Shown here piece after piece: positions 1 through 7,270 of a stretch of 10,055 bases of DNA. Under the pieces are notes generated by a model, which saw nothing but the letters and a program-made list of their open reading frames with translations, was not told the DNA's origin and made no database searches. The DNA is from JAAFIP01 sp031431335. GTDB lineage: Bacteria; Pseudomonadota; Gammaproteobacteria; Burkholderiales; Burkholderiaceae_C. A program made the position numbers and the translations under genes. Numbering within the stretch: the first letter of the stretch is position 1; every line of letters begins with the position of its first letter. Location of the stretch: the NCBI GenBank assembly GCA_031431335.1, contig JANPDG010000173.1, forward strand, positions 1 to 10,055. The letters run 5' to 3'.

Positions 1-1190
1 CCCAGTTGCTGACCGATGGCTTTGGCAATGGCGCACACGCGCTCCATGCGTTCGCCTTGGGTGCCCAGCTTGTTGTGATAAACGACTTTGTTCAAGCCTT
101 CAACGCGCGATTCCAGCGTCTTTTTACGGTCTTGGTCAAAGAAGAATTTAGCATCGGCCAATCGCGGGCGCACGACGCGCTCGTTGCCTTGGATGACGGC
201 GCTGGCATCGGTTGGGCTGATGTTACTCACAACCAAAAATTTATTAGTCAGCTTGCCGTTGGCGTCTAAAAGCGGAAAGTACTTTTGATTTGCCTTCATA
301 GTCAAAATCAAACACTCTTGCGGCACTGCGAGGTACTCAATTTCAAATTCACAAACCAGCACATTAGGCCTCTCGACCAGCGCAGTCACTTCATCAAGCA
401 GCGCCTCGTCCTCGATCGCTTGCGCACCATTGCCCACTTTGGCAGCCGCTGCAGCCAGCTGGCGTGCGATCTCTGCGCGACGCGCTGCAAAACTGGCGAT
501 CACTGCGCCCTGCTCGCGCAACGTGGCGGCATAACTGTCTGCGTCTTTAATCACCACGGGCGTCACGGCCGCTTCAAAGCGGTGGCCTTGCGTAGTGTTA
601 GTGGCTTTCAAGCCTAGCGCTTCAATAGCCACTACGTCGCTGCCGTGCAAAGCCATCAGCCCATGCGCGGGGCGCACAAAACTCACACTGGTCCAGCCGG
701 GCATGGCACTGCCTACACCCAATTGGTACGACATCACTTTAGGAATAGGCAGCTTGGCAATGGCGGCAGCCAGCGCAGCGTTCAAAGCAACCACCAAGCT
801 TGCGCCTTGCTGTGTAGACTCATAAAACAGCGCTTCGGCCTTGCCGTCCATCACGCGTTTCAGATTTGCCGCTGCTGACGCATCTGCACCCAGCGCTTGC
901 AATTTTTTAAGCAAAGCAGGTGTCGCATTGCCGGCGGCATCCAGGCCTACTGCCACAGGCATGAGTTTTTGCGACACGGCTTTGTCTGCGCCTTGGGACG
1001 CCACGCGGGTAATGTGCGCGGCCAAGCGGCGCGGCGATGCAAACGCTGTTAGTACAGAGTCATCAGCACACAAATCCTGGGCCTTTAGTTGCTCATGCAA
1101 CACACCCGCAAAAGCATCGCCCAGTTTTTTAAGCGCTTTGGGCGGTAGCTCTTCTACACACAGTTCAACTAATAAATTTTTAATGGTCAT
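1..1190 (-). CDS. glyS: Glycyl-tRNA synthetase beta subunit (N-terminal 396 residues; 3' end outside window)
   Basis: This is the beta subunit of the bacterial alpha2-beta2 glycyl-tRNA synthetase, which contributes tRNA recognition in the cytoplasm while GlyQ carries the class II active site. The frame is open from the ATG at 1190 to the window edge; the family is about 700 residues, so roughly the first 55% is present. Family features visible are VEELPPKAL near residues 12-20, SFVRPAHG around 170-177, TQGHRF, ALVERPNVL, MKANQKYFPL from residue 298, FLVVSNI, GNERVVRPRLADAKFFFDQD and a GLNKVVYHNKLG segment. A purine-rich GAAGAG lies just before the start, only 9 bases after the stop of the upstream TPR gene, so the two are probably co-transcribed. 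No frameshift or stop is seen in the visible part. Normally glyS directly follows glyQ; here two genes lie between them. Confidence 0.97.
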   Translation of the reverse strand, partial: MTIKNLLVELCVEELPPKALKKLGDAFAGVLHEQLKAQDLCADDSVLTAFASPRRLAAHITRVASQGADKAVSQKLMPVAVGLDAAGNATPALLKKLQALGADASAAANLKRVMDGKAEALFYESTQQGASLVVALNAALAAAIAKLPIPKVMSYQLGVGSAMPGWTSVSFVRPAHGLMALHGSDVVAIEALGLKATNTTQGHRFEAAVTPVVIKDADSYAATLREQGAVIASFAARRAEIARQLAAAAAKVGNGAQAIEDEALLDEVTALVERPNVLVCEFEIEYLAVPQECLILTMKANQKYFPLLDANGKLTNKFLVVSNISPTDASAVIQGNERVVRPRLADAKFFFDQDRKKTLESRVEGLNKVVYHNKLGTQGERMERVCAIAKAIGQQL

Positions 1191-1199
1191 GCTCTTCGG

Positions 1200-2723
1200 T
1201 TAACTATTTTTATCGGCAAGTTTATAAATGATTTGCAGCATTTTTTGGTAGGTTGCGTCTACTGATTTGCTAGCGGCAGAATACTTTTCTGCATTTGGGT
1301 TGCGCGGCCCGCCAAATGCGATTTCTTGGCCGCCATAGGGTCTTGTCACGCGCATTTCTTGGCTTTGCTTTCCCCCAATCGAGTTATAAAACTCTAACTG
1401 GTAGAAGAGCCACCCGCGGTCATTGGGATACAACGATGCATAGCGCTCCATTTGTTTGACCGCTATTACATAACTTGCTAGTTCGTCAGCATCATCACTG
1501 CTGCGCCCATAAAAACTGGCAATCGCTAAATGCACCTCAACTAAATTTCTCTGCCACTGAACATTAGATGGATCAGACTCTAGCAAAAGCGTTCTGCGCT
1601 TCAAAACGTCTTGGTAACCGCTCAATATCGTCGAATTTTCAGACAGAATATGTCGATTCTCCATAGCTTTAAAAGTTTCAAAATCAGCCCTGATCAAATT
1701 GTTTTGCAACAACATATTGTGCGGTTGCATTTTTAACAAATTTGTTCGCAGACTGACCACATCTATCAAAGCATCACGGCCCTTATTGCGCAAGCCGATA
1801 CGAAAACAATGATCGGCAGTTTCTTCCAGCATATCAGCCATGTCGCTTAGCCAGATCGTGTTGTTGTCGTCTTTATCAATTAGCTTTTTACGAATTTCAA
1901 ACTCTTGGTTCCAGGCATCAGGTATTCCACTGATGTACGTCGATATTTCTGATTTACCTATTGCGTTGTTTAGCTCCGCAAGGTCGCGTAAATAATTAGT
2001 GTTGTTTGGGTGGGCTTTGGCCAAACTTAAAAGAATATTTAGTGCAGGTTGGTAATACGCGATATTGGCTTGCACGTTAGACTGACGTCGCGGCCCTTGA
2101 GCGATATAACTCAACGCAAATGCGCGTTGCCACTCTACATTAACAGGTTGTTGTTTAACAAGGTACTCATACCAAGCGCGTGCCGTCTGAAGGTAAGCTT
2201 TACCACTATGTCTGTGCGGCCAACCACGTTTTTCTTTGTCGTCGTCTTCGTATATGCGCTCTGCAACCTCTTGTGGGTCTCTTAGGCTATCTAGTTCTTT
2301 TTGTTCTTCGCGTGAGATGACTTTGATACGCTTGACTGCGTCCATCAATTCGCTCTGAGTCTTGATGCCTAGAGGTCGCCAAAGGCCGCCGAACACCAAT
2401 ATCTTTGGCCCGGAATCTAAATCATTTCTTGCTAGATTGAGTGCTTTGTTGTAGCCATCAGCATAGGGAAAATAAACATCAGTTTTGAGATTTTGTGCTC
2501 GTTTAAAGACACCTATTTTTTCAAGTACCCGAGCAAGCTCAAATCTTTTGTCAAGGCTTGAAGGATCTTGCTCGAAGCGGGCTTTAGCTGCCTTCAAATC
2601 AGTTTGGTATGAAGTCCATTTCTCATCTTGAACACGCCTTAGTGCATCAAGCGACTGTGCTTGTACAAAACAAGGTGCTGTAGCTAAAAGCATAACAATA
2701 ATAAGACAGGAGACGTAGTTCAT
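1200..2723 (-). CDS. Secreted/periplasmic TPR-like repeat protein of unknown function, between glyQ and glyS
   Basis: This is a 507-residue protein with a good Sec signal peptide: hydrophobic core LIIVMLLATA and a likely signal peptidase I site after VQA (residue 22). Cys18 follows Pro, so a lipobox is unlikely. The mature part carries a degenerate helical repeat with anchors near residues 54 (DPSS), 193 (PVNVEWQR), 239 (PNNTNYLRD), 286 (DNNTIWLSD), 334 (PHNMLLQNN), 385 (PSNVQWQRN) and 433 (PNDRGWLF); the last six are spaced 46-51 residues apart. This resembles the roughly 50-residue TPR-type unit with a DPxNxEWQRDL motif known from many multidomain bacterial proteins; no enzyme domain is visible. 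The ATG overlaps the stop of the upstream gene (ATGA), implying translational coupling, and no good Shine-Dalgarno is seen. Base composition is AT-richer than glyQ: two sampled 60-base lines have 20 and 21 G/C against 38 in one glyQ line. Acquisition by transfer is likely but unproven. Confidence 0.85.
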   Translation of the reverse strand: MNYVSCLIIVMLLATAPCFVQAQSLDALRRVQDEKWTSYQTDLKAAKARFEQDPSSLDKRFELARVLEKIGVFKRAQNLKTDVYFPYADGYNKALNLARNDLDSGPKILVFGGLWRPLGIKTQSELMDAVKRIKVISREEQKELDSLRDPQEVAERIYEDDDKEKRGWPHRHSGKAYLQTARAWYEYLVKQQPVNVEWQRAFALSYIAQGPRRQSNVQANIAYYQPALNILLSLAKAHPNNTNYLRDLAELNNAIGKSEISTYISGIPDAWNQEFEIRKKLIDKDDNNTIWLSDMADMLEETADHCFRIGLRNKGRDALIDVVSLRTNLLKMQPHNMLLQNNLIRADFETFKAMENRHILSENSTILSGYQDVLKRRTLLLESDPSNVQWQRNLVEVHLAIASFYGRSSDDADELASYVIAVKQMERYASLYPNDRGWLFYQLEFYNSIGGKQSQEMRVTRPYGGQEIAFGGPRNPNAEKYSAASKSVDATYQKMLQIIYKLADKNS

Positions 2724-3298
2724 GGACTAGGGATTTTTTGAGCCGCTTGCCCTGTCATCTTTTGTCTACTTTTTTCAAGTATGTGGCGCCATCCAAAGCA
2801 CGCCATGGCTACTGCCATCAGCGGCATCCACAGCACTTTGATTTCTGACCAGATGACTACAGCACCGCGCTCTGTAAAAAAACGTTGGGGTGCAATGGGT
2901 GACACCTCAACCAGTGTCCATGGACTGAAAAACCGAGTTTCAATAATGGGCCAATACAACGGAATGGCAATGCCACCGTTGGTCAAGGTGTCAGCCACCG
3001 GGTGTGAAAAGGTGCACAACGCTATCCACAGATAAGCCTTCCACTTGGGCAACTGCCAACGACGCGCCAATAACAGCCCGAATAAGCCCATCACCAAAGC
3101 AAAACCCAGTGTGTGGGTGTAGCCACGGTGCCCCCACATGCCGCCGTAGGGAATGCCCAGCTTAAAAGCAATGCCGTCAAAGTCAGGCACCACCGTGGCC
3201 AACATGCCCGCTAAAAGCATGCTGGTGGGCACACGCGCACGGCCCAGCGCTACAGCTGCAGCAACTGGAAAAACTATGTGCGAGAAAACGGTAGGCAT
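2720..3298 (-). CDS. YdjM/DUF457-type inner-membrane metal-dependent hydrolase family protein
   Basis: This is a 192-residue multi-spanning membrane protein with the signature residues of the YdjM/DUF457 family (called metal-dependent hydrolases by homology): His7 in FSHIVF, Asp39 and Asp41 in VPDFDG, His57 and His62 in HRGYTHT, and His99 and Asp103 in SHPVADTLTNGG. Predicted membrane segments lie near residues 9-20, 25-37, 63-78, 87-98 and 153-170, and the tail is basic and polar. Length matches the family, and all putative metal ligands are present, so the protein is probably intact. The substrate is unknown; E. coli YdjM is LexA-regulated, but I see no LexA box here. It starts 40 bases after the glyQ stop without a clear Shine-Dalgarno and its TGA overlaps the TPR gene's ATG, so glyQ, this gene, the TPR gene and glyS may be one transcript. 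Confidence 0.88.
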   Translation of the reverse strand: MPTVFSHIVFPVAAAVALGRARVPTSMLLAGMLATVVPDFDGIAFKLGIPYGGMWGHRGYTHTLGFALVMGLFGLLLARRWQLPKWKAYLWIALCTFSHPVADTLTNGGIAIPLYWPIIETRFFSPWTLVEVSPIAPQRFFTERGAVVIWSEIKVLWMPLMAVAMACFGWRHILEKSRQKMTGQAAQKIPSP

Positions 3299-3338
3299 GG
3301 TAACTTAGTACGTTGGTGTGTTTGCTGTAATGGTCAGC

Positions 3339-4244
3339 TTACGCAGCCTTCTTGGGCATCTGCTCAACCCACTCGCGCGGGGCCATGGGAAAGCCCAGGC
3401 GTTCGCGGCTGTCATAGTAGCTTTGCGCTACGCTGCGCGAGATGTTGCGGATGCGGCCAATGTAAGCTGCGCGCTCAGTGACGCTGATGGCACCGCGTGC
3501 ATCGAGCAAGTTAAAGCTGTGCGCGGCTTTGAGCACCTGCTCATACGCAGGCAAGGCGAGCTGTTGCTCCATCAAATACTTGGCTTGCTTCTCGTGCGCA
3601 GCAAATGCAGCGAACAAAAACTCCGCATCAGAGTGTTCAAAGTTATACGTCGATTGCTCAACCTCGTTTTGCTTGTACACATCGCCATAAGTCAAACCGT
3701 CCGTCCACTTGAGGTTATAGACGTTGTCCACACCCTGTAGGTACATCGCCAAGCGCTCTAGGCCGTAGGTGATCTCGCCAGTGATGGGCTTGCAGTCGAT
3801 GCCGCCGACCTGCTGAAAATAGGTGAACTGGGTCACCTCCATGCCGTTGAGCCACACCTCCCAGCCCAAGCCCCAAGCGCCCAGCGTGGGATTTTCCCAA
3901 TCGTCTTCGACAAAGCGGATGTCGTTCTTTTTCAAATCAAAGCCCAAAACTTCCAGCGAGCCTAAATACAGCTCCAAAATATTCGCGGGTGCAGGCTTGA
4001 GCACCACTTGGTATTGGTAGTAGTGCTGCAGGCGGTTGGGGTTCTCGCCGTAGCGGCCGTCTTTGGGGCGGCGGCTGGGCTGCACATAAGCGGCCTTCCA
4101 GGGTTCGGGGCCGATCGCTCTTAAAAATGTAGCAGTGTGCGATGTACCCGCGCCTACTTCCATGTCATAGGGCTGCAGCAGCGCGCAGCCTTGCTTGGCC
4201 CAGTAAGTCTGTAAGGTGAGGATGATGTCTTGAAAACTCAGCAT
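3339..4244 (-). CDS. glyQ: Glycyl-tRNA synthetase alpha subunit
   Basis: This 301-residue protein is the catalytic alpha subunit of the alpha2-beta2 glycyl-tRNA synthetase, forming glycyl-adenylate and charging tRNA-Gly together with GlyS. Class II signatures are clear: VGAGTSH at residues 30-36, motif 2 in AYVQPSRRPKDGRYGENPNR (52-71), EDDWENPTLGAWGLGWEVW (113-131), GMEVTQFTYFQQ (134-145) and motif 3 ITYGLERLAMYLQ (158-170). Length is typical for the family. The ATG at 4244 gives the expected MLSFQDIILTLQ start; the Shine-Dalgarno is weak. About 95 bases upstream separate it from the response-regulator gene, with a candidate terminator in between, so it probably has its own promoter; TAAAAT about a dozen bases before the ATG is a possible -10 but no good -35 pairs with it. 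No T-box-like leader fits in this short gap. Confidence 0.98.
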   Translation of the reverse strand: MLSFQDIILTLQTYWAKQGCALLQPYDMEVGAGTSHTATFLRAIGPEPWKAAYVQPSRRPKDGRYGENPNRLQHYYQYQVVLKPAPANILELYLGSLEVLGFDLKKNDIRFVEDDWENPTLGAWGLGWEVWLNGMEVTQFTYFQQVGGIDCKPITGEITYGLERLAMYLQGVDNVYNLKWTDGLTYGDVYKQNEVEQSTYNFEHSDAEFLFAAFAAHEKQAKYLMEQQLALPAYEQVLKAAHSFNLLDARGAISVTERAAYIGRIRNISRSVAQSYYDSRERLGFPMAPREWVEQMPKKAA

Positions 4245-4282
4245 AGAGGGCTATTTTAGCGGCTATAGCATGCACAGTGCCA

Positions 4283-4341
4283 GGAAAACAGCGCTTTTGC
4301 CCCGTAGCGTTAGCCTAAGCAGCTACGAAAAGCAGAGCGCT
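4283..4341 (-). terminator. Candidate rho-independent terminator after the response-regulator gene
   Basis: Immediately after the TAA of the response regulator, the minus strand can fold into a long bulged stem: AGCGCT (4341-4336) with AGCGCT (4295-4290), CTTTT with AAAAG, and CGTAGC (4327-4322) with GCTACG (4308-4303). It is followed by GTTTTCC. Two short bulges interrupt the stem and the T tract is short, so strength is uncertain. It would separate the response regulator from glyQ. Confidence 0.45.
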
Positions 4342-5469
4342 TTAGGTCGCCAAATCTGCTGCCAAGTTAGCGCCCGGCCCCACCACGGCATACACATCGA
4401 CTTCTGTGCCGCCCTGCAGGCCGATTCGCTCCGCCACCCCGATGCGCAACAACTCGGGGGCGGCATGTAAGAAGGCTTGGGTCGTCATCACGGGCCACAA
4501 GATGGGCAGGTCGCCGTCGCGCAGACGCATGACGTTGGTCACCGTGTCACCTACTGGCACGATATGGGCACCGCCAGTGCGCATGGGGTCGGGCAGTGCA
4601 GTCAGTGAGACGGGGCCAGCATGAATATTGATGCCGATTTGCAGAGGCGGCAATGCGTAATCGGCAAATTGCTGCGCAACAAACTGCTTGCACTGCGCCA
4701 CAGCGGGGGCCATATTGAGGGCGGCCTGGGCTGCACGGGTGAAATGGTTGGCGGTGGCAGCTGTAGGGCTATCGTCAGCGTAAATAGCCAACAAGTTTTC
4801 GCCCACAAACTGTACATGCGTTGCGCCCAAAAGGCGCATGCTCGAGCTCGAGCTGCTGTACAGATGGCGGGTAATCTGACTGATTTGATCCGGCGTAAGC
4901 GCTGCCGAGAAAGCGTGCAGGTTTTGCAGGGTAAGGCAGACCACACTGGCCATAGAGTAGCTGCGGTCTGTTGGCTCAGATGCGGCTGCTTGAGGCCAAT
5001 TTTTAGCCAGCTCTTGGGATGAGCGGCCCGCGTAGAGCGCGGCCTCCACTTGCACCCCCACTTGTGTATCGATCTGCGTCTGCACTGCCCCTGCGCGCTG
5101 CGCTGCACGCGCAAGTTGGGCGCTTACGGCTTGGCTCAGCTCAAGCGCCTGGCAGGGCTTAGGAATGTAGTCGTCTGCCCCGTGCAGCATGCCAGCGCGC
5201 ATGTTGGCGCGGTCGTCAAGCGAGGTGAGCAAGATGATGGGAATATGGGCGACCGCTGGGTTCGCACGCACCGCCGACACCACTTCAAACCCGTTCAATT
5301 GGGGCATTTGTACGTCGCTGATGATGAGGTCTGGGGTGTGCTTAACGACCAAGGCCAAACCGTCGGCGCCATTGTCTGCCTGTGCCACATGGTGGCCGCT
5401 TTTGTGCAGCACGCCAATCACCAGCGCTCTGGTACCTGCGTCGTCTTCCATCACTACTATGCGCGCCAT
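4342..5469 (-). CDS. Response regulator with degenerate class III nucleotide-cyclase-like output domain
   Basis: This 375-residue protein has an N-terminal receiver domain (about 1-120) with an intact phosphorylation site: Glu8, Asp9 and Asp10 in MEDD, phospho-acceptor Asp52 in SDVQMP, Thr82 in LLTS and Lys104 in PKP. After a linker, residues about 172-365 align with the class III adenylate/guanylate cyclase fold, including QIGINIHAGPV, VGDTVTNVMRL and a C-terminal EVDVYAVVG strand. Key catalytic positions are changed: the first metal Asp aligns with Asn183, the second with Glu224, the substrate Lys with Gln220 and the transition-state Asn with Thr311; Arg315 remains. It is therefore probably a binding or signalling module, not an active cyclase. 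I chose the ATG at 5469, which has GAAGG 8 bases upstream, over an in-frame TTG at 5484. No histidine kinase gene is nearby. Confidence 0.92.
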   Translation of the reverse strand: MARIVVMEDDAGTRALVIGVLHKSGHHVAQADNGADGLALVVKHTPDLIISDVQMPQLNGFEVVSAVRANPAVAHIPIILLTSLDDRANMRAGMLHGADDYIPKPCQALELSQAVSAQLARAAQRAGAVQTQIDTQVGVQVEAALYAGRSSQELAKNWPQAAASEPTDRSYSMASVVCLTLQNLHAFSAALTPDQISQITRHLYSSSSSSMRLLGATHVQFVGENLLAIYADDSPTAATANHFTRAAQAALNMAPAVAQCKQFVAQQFADYALPPLQIGINIHAGPVSLTALPDPMRTGGAHIVPVGDTVTNVMRLRDGDLPILWPVMTTQAFLHAAPELLRIGVAERIGLQGGTEVDVYAVVGPGANLAADLAT

Positions 5470-5477
5470 TACGTTTA

Positions 5478-5482
5478 CCTTC
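5478..5482 (-). promoter_or_regulatory. Ribosome binding site that decides the response-regulator start
   Basis: GAAGG on the minus strand lies 8 bases before the ATG at 5469. It overlaps the codons that would follow a TTG start at 5484, so the shorter start, giving MARIVVMEDD, is favoured. Confidence 0.7.
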
Positions 5483-5539
5483 AATCACATACACCAGCAG
5501 CCTGCCCAGCGTGTCTGCAGCAAGCTATTAGTTTGTATT

Positions 5540-7270
5540 TTAAATGCCAATTGATCGGTTTTTACGCAGTGTCCATACGGCCACCAACACCGCAATCGCC
5601 AAGAACCACAGCGGCCACAGCCCCACGCGACCTGCCCACCACGCAAACGGCGTGCTGCCCGTGCGCCCCTCTACCTCGCCCAGCAACACGCCGCGCGTGT
5701 GCCGCTCCAGGCTGTGGGTGACCTGGCCTCGGTGGTTGATGATGGCGGTGGGCCCGGTGTTGGTGGCGCGCAGCATGGGGCGGCCCAGCTCCAGCGCGCG
5801 CATGCGGCTAATCTGCAGGTGCTGGTCGATGGCAATGCTGTTGCCAAACCAGCCAATGTTGCTGACATTGACCAGCACCGTGGGAGCCTGGGCTTCGTTC
5901 ACAAAGCGCGCGGCCAGCTCGTCGCCAAACAGGTCTTCGTAGCAAATATTGGGCGCCCAGCGCTGGCCCGCCCAGCGCAAGCTGGCCTGCCCCACCGCAC
6001 CACGGTTAAAGTCGCCCAGCGGTATGTTCATCATCCGGGTGAACCACTTGAACATGGCGGGTGTGAACTCGCCAAATGGCACCAAGTGGTGTTTGTCATA
6101 GCGGTAGGGCTGCGGCTGCATCACGTTAACCGCGCCGCTCAGCTTGGGCGGCGGTGCCAGCGCGATGACGGAATTGGTGTAGCCCTGCTCGTAGTCGCCC
6201 AGGGGAATGCCGATGAGCGCGGCCTGTGGCGCGTTGCCCGTAGGCTGCACAAAGCGCGCCTGCAGGGCAGCCCAGTAGCCGGCCGGCAGCTGCTGCGGCA
6301 AGAGCGGTATAGCCGTCTCTGGCGCGACCACCATCGTAGCGGTGGACTGCATAAGCTGCTGCGCATACCAGTCCAGCGCCTGCGGGATGCCTTTGCTGGT
6401 GTCGAACTTTTCGCCTTGGGGAATGTTGCCTTGGAGCAAGGCGACACGGGTGCGCTGCACATGCCTTTCGGTGTAGATTTTGACGTTGTTAGGCAGCGCC
6501 CTAGGGTCAAGCACCACGGTTTGGGTGAAACTGAGCAGGCCGCTAGCGTCATTCTGAGCCAATGTGGCCAGCACACACACGCTGGCCAGCGCCATGAGCG
6601 ATGCGCCCACGCCCACTGCCGCGCGCCACGAACGCACGCGGTGCACCATCGCCAACAGCACCGCCGCGCAGCTGGCCACAAAACCAATACCGTACACCCC
6701 CCACACACTGGCAGACGCTGCCAACGGCCCGTCCACATGCGCATACCCACCAGCAGCCCACGGAAACCCAGTAAACCAAGTGTCTCGCGCCAGCTCGGCC
6801 AGCAGCCAAGTTGATGCAAAAACTATAGCAAACTTTGTAATACCGGCGTCGGAAAACTGCCCTATTTTCTTAGTAAATGCACAAGCCGCAGCATAGTACA
6901 GCGCCAAAAATCCGCACAGCGCCAGCACGGCCAGCACCGCCAGCGGCGCGGCCAAGCCGCCAAAGGTGTGCATCGACGTATAGAGCCACCACACGCTGCC
7001 CGCCAGCCAGGCAAAAGCAAACAGCCAGCCCAGCAGGGCCGCGCTTTTGACGCTGCGCGCGCGCTGCACCAAGCCTGCTAACACCGCCAAACTAACTATT
7101 TGCAACCACCACAGCGGCTGGCCGTCCCACGGGGTGGCCACTGAGCAGGCTTGTAAGTAGCCAGCAGCCAGCGCTAGCGCTGCATAAGGCAGGGATACGC
7201 CGGGCGACTGCCACACGCTGCGCCAAGCCAAGCCAAGCTTCACCTGCCGCCCTGCCCGCTCAGAGGGCAC
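5540..7270 (-). CDS. lnt: Apolipoprotein N-acyltransferase
   Basis: Lnt is the inner-membrane enzyme that transfers the third acyl chain to the N-terminal Cys of diacylated lipoproteins. This 576-residue copy has the hydrophobic N-terminal segments, then a periplasmic nitrilase-like domain from about residue 272 (VQRTRVALLQGNIPQ), and a C-terminal membrane segment (LWPLWFLAIAVLVAVWTL). The Glu-Lys-Cys triad is visible: Glu318 in VAPETAIP, Lys393 in YDKHHLVPFGE and Cys443 in NICYEDLFG. The start taken is GTG at 7270, which overlaps corC by 11 bases; an alternative GTG at 7243 (KLGLAWRS) has a better purine-rich upstream sequence. It is longer than E. coli Lnt (512). Residues 133-149 (TKKIGQFSDAGITKFAI) are encoded by a copy of the window's dispersed repeat, in a polar stretch between two hydrophobic segments. 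The frame stays open, so the enzyme is probably functional. Confidence 0.96.
   Translation of the reverse strand: MPSERAGRQVKLGLAWRSVWQSPGVSLPYAALALAAGYLQACSVATPWDGQPLWWLQIVSLAVLAGLVQRARSVKSAALLGWLFAFAWLAGSVWWLYTSMHTFGGLAAPLAVLAVLALCGFLALYYAAACAFTKKIGQFSDAGITKFAIVFASTWLLAELARDTWFTGFPWAAGGYAHVDGPLAASASVWGVYGIGFVASCAAVLLAMVHRVRSWRAAVGVGASLMALASVCVLATLAQNDASGLLSFTQTVVLDPRALPNNVKIYTERHVQRTRVALLQGNIPQGEKFDTSKGIPQALDWYAQQLMQSTATMVVAPETAIPLLPQQLPAGYWAALQARFVQPTGNAPQAALIGIPLGDYEQGYTNSVIALAPPPKLSGAVNVMQPQPYRYDKHHLVPFGEFTPAMFKWFTRMMNIPLGDFNRGAVGQASLRWAGQRWAPNICYEDLFGDELAARFVNEAQAPTVLVNVSNIGWFGNSIAIDQHLQISRMRALELGRPMLRATNTGPTAIINHRGQVTHSLERHTRGVLLGEVEGRTGSTPFAWWAGRVGLWPLWFLAIAVLVAVWTLRKNRSIGI
6825..6872 (+). 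repeat. Dispersed CGTCGGAAAA repeat, copy D, inside lnt
   Basis: The plus strand reads ATAGCAAACT, then AATACC, then CGTCGGAAAACTGCC (6847-6861), then CTATTTTCTT. It shares the 15-base CGTCGGAAAACTGCC core and flanking ATAGCAAACT with copy C at 8344-8387, and the CTATTTTCTT end with copy A. It is AT-rich within a GC-rich gene and lies antisense to lnt, encoding residues 133-149 without a stop. It is the most diverged copy. Confidence 0.75.

Noticed and set aside
4245..4341. A T-box or other riboswitch leader ahead of glyQ
   Set aside because: The gap is under 100 bases, most of it taken by the terminator-like stem of the upstream gene; no T-box sequence is visible, and tRNA-Gly T-boxes belong mainly to Firmicutes.
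5050..5721. A 223-residue plus-strand frame over the response regulator and the lnt end
   Set aside because: It spans two genes and their gap on the opposite strand; the His/Cys-rich product looks like an antisense artefact.
5699..6814. A 371-residue plus-strand open frame opposite lnt
   Set aside because: It is the antisense shadow of a GC-rich gene with clear Lnt catalytic motifs; the translated product has no recognisable domain.
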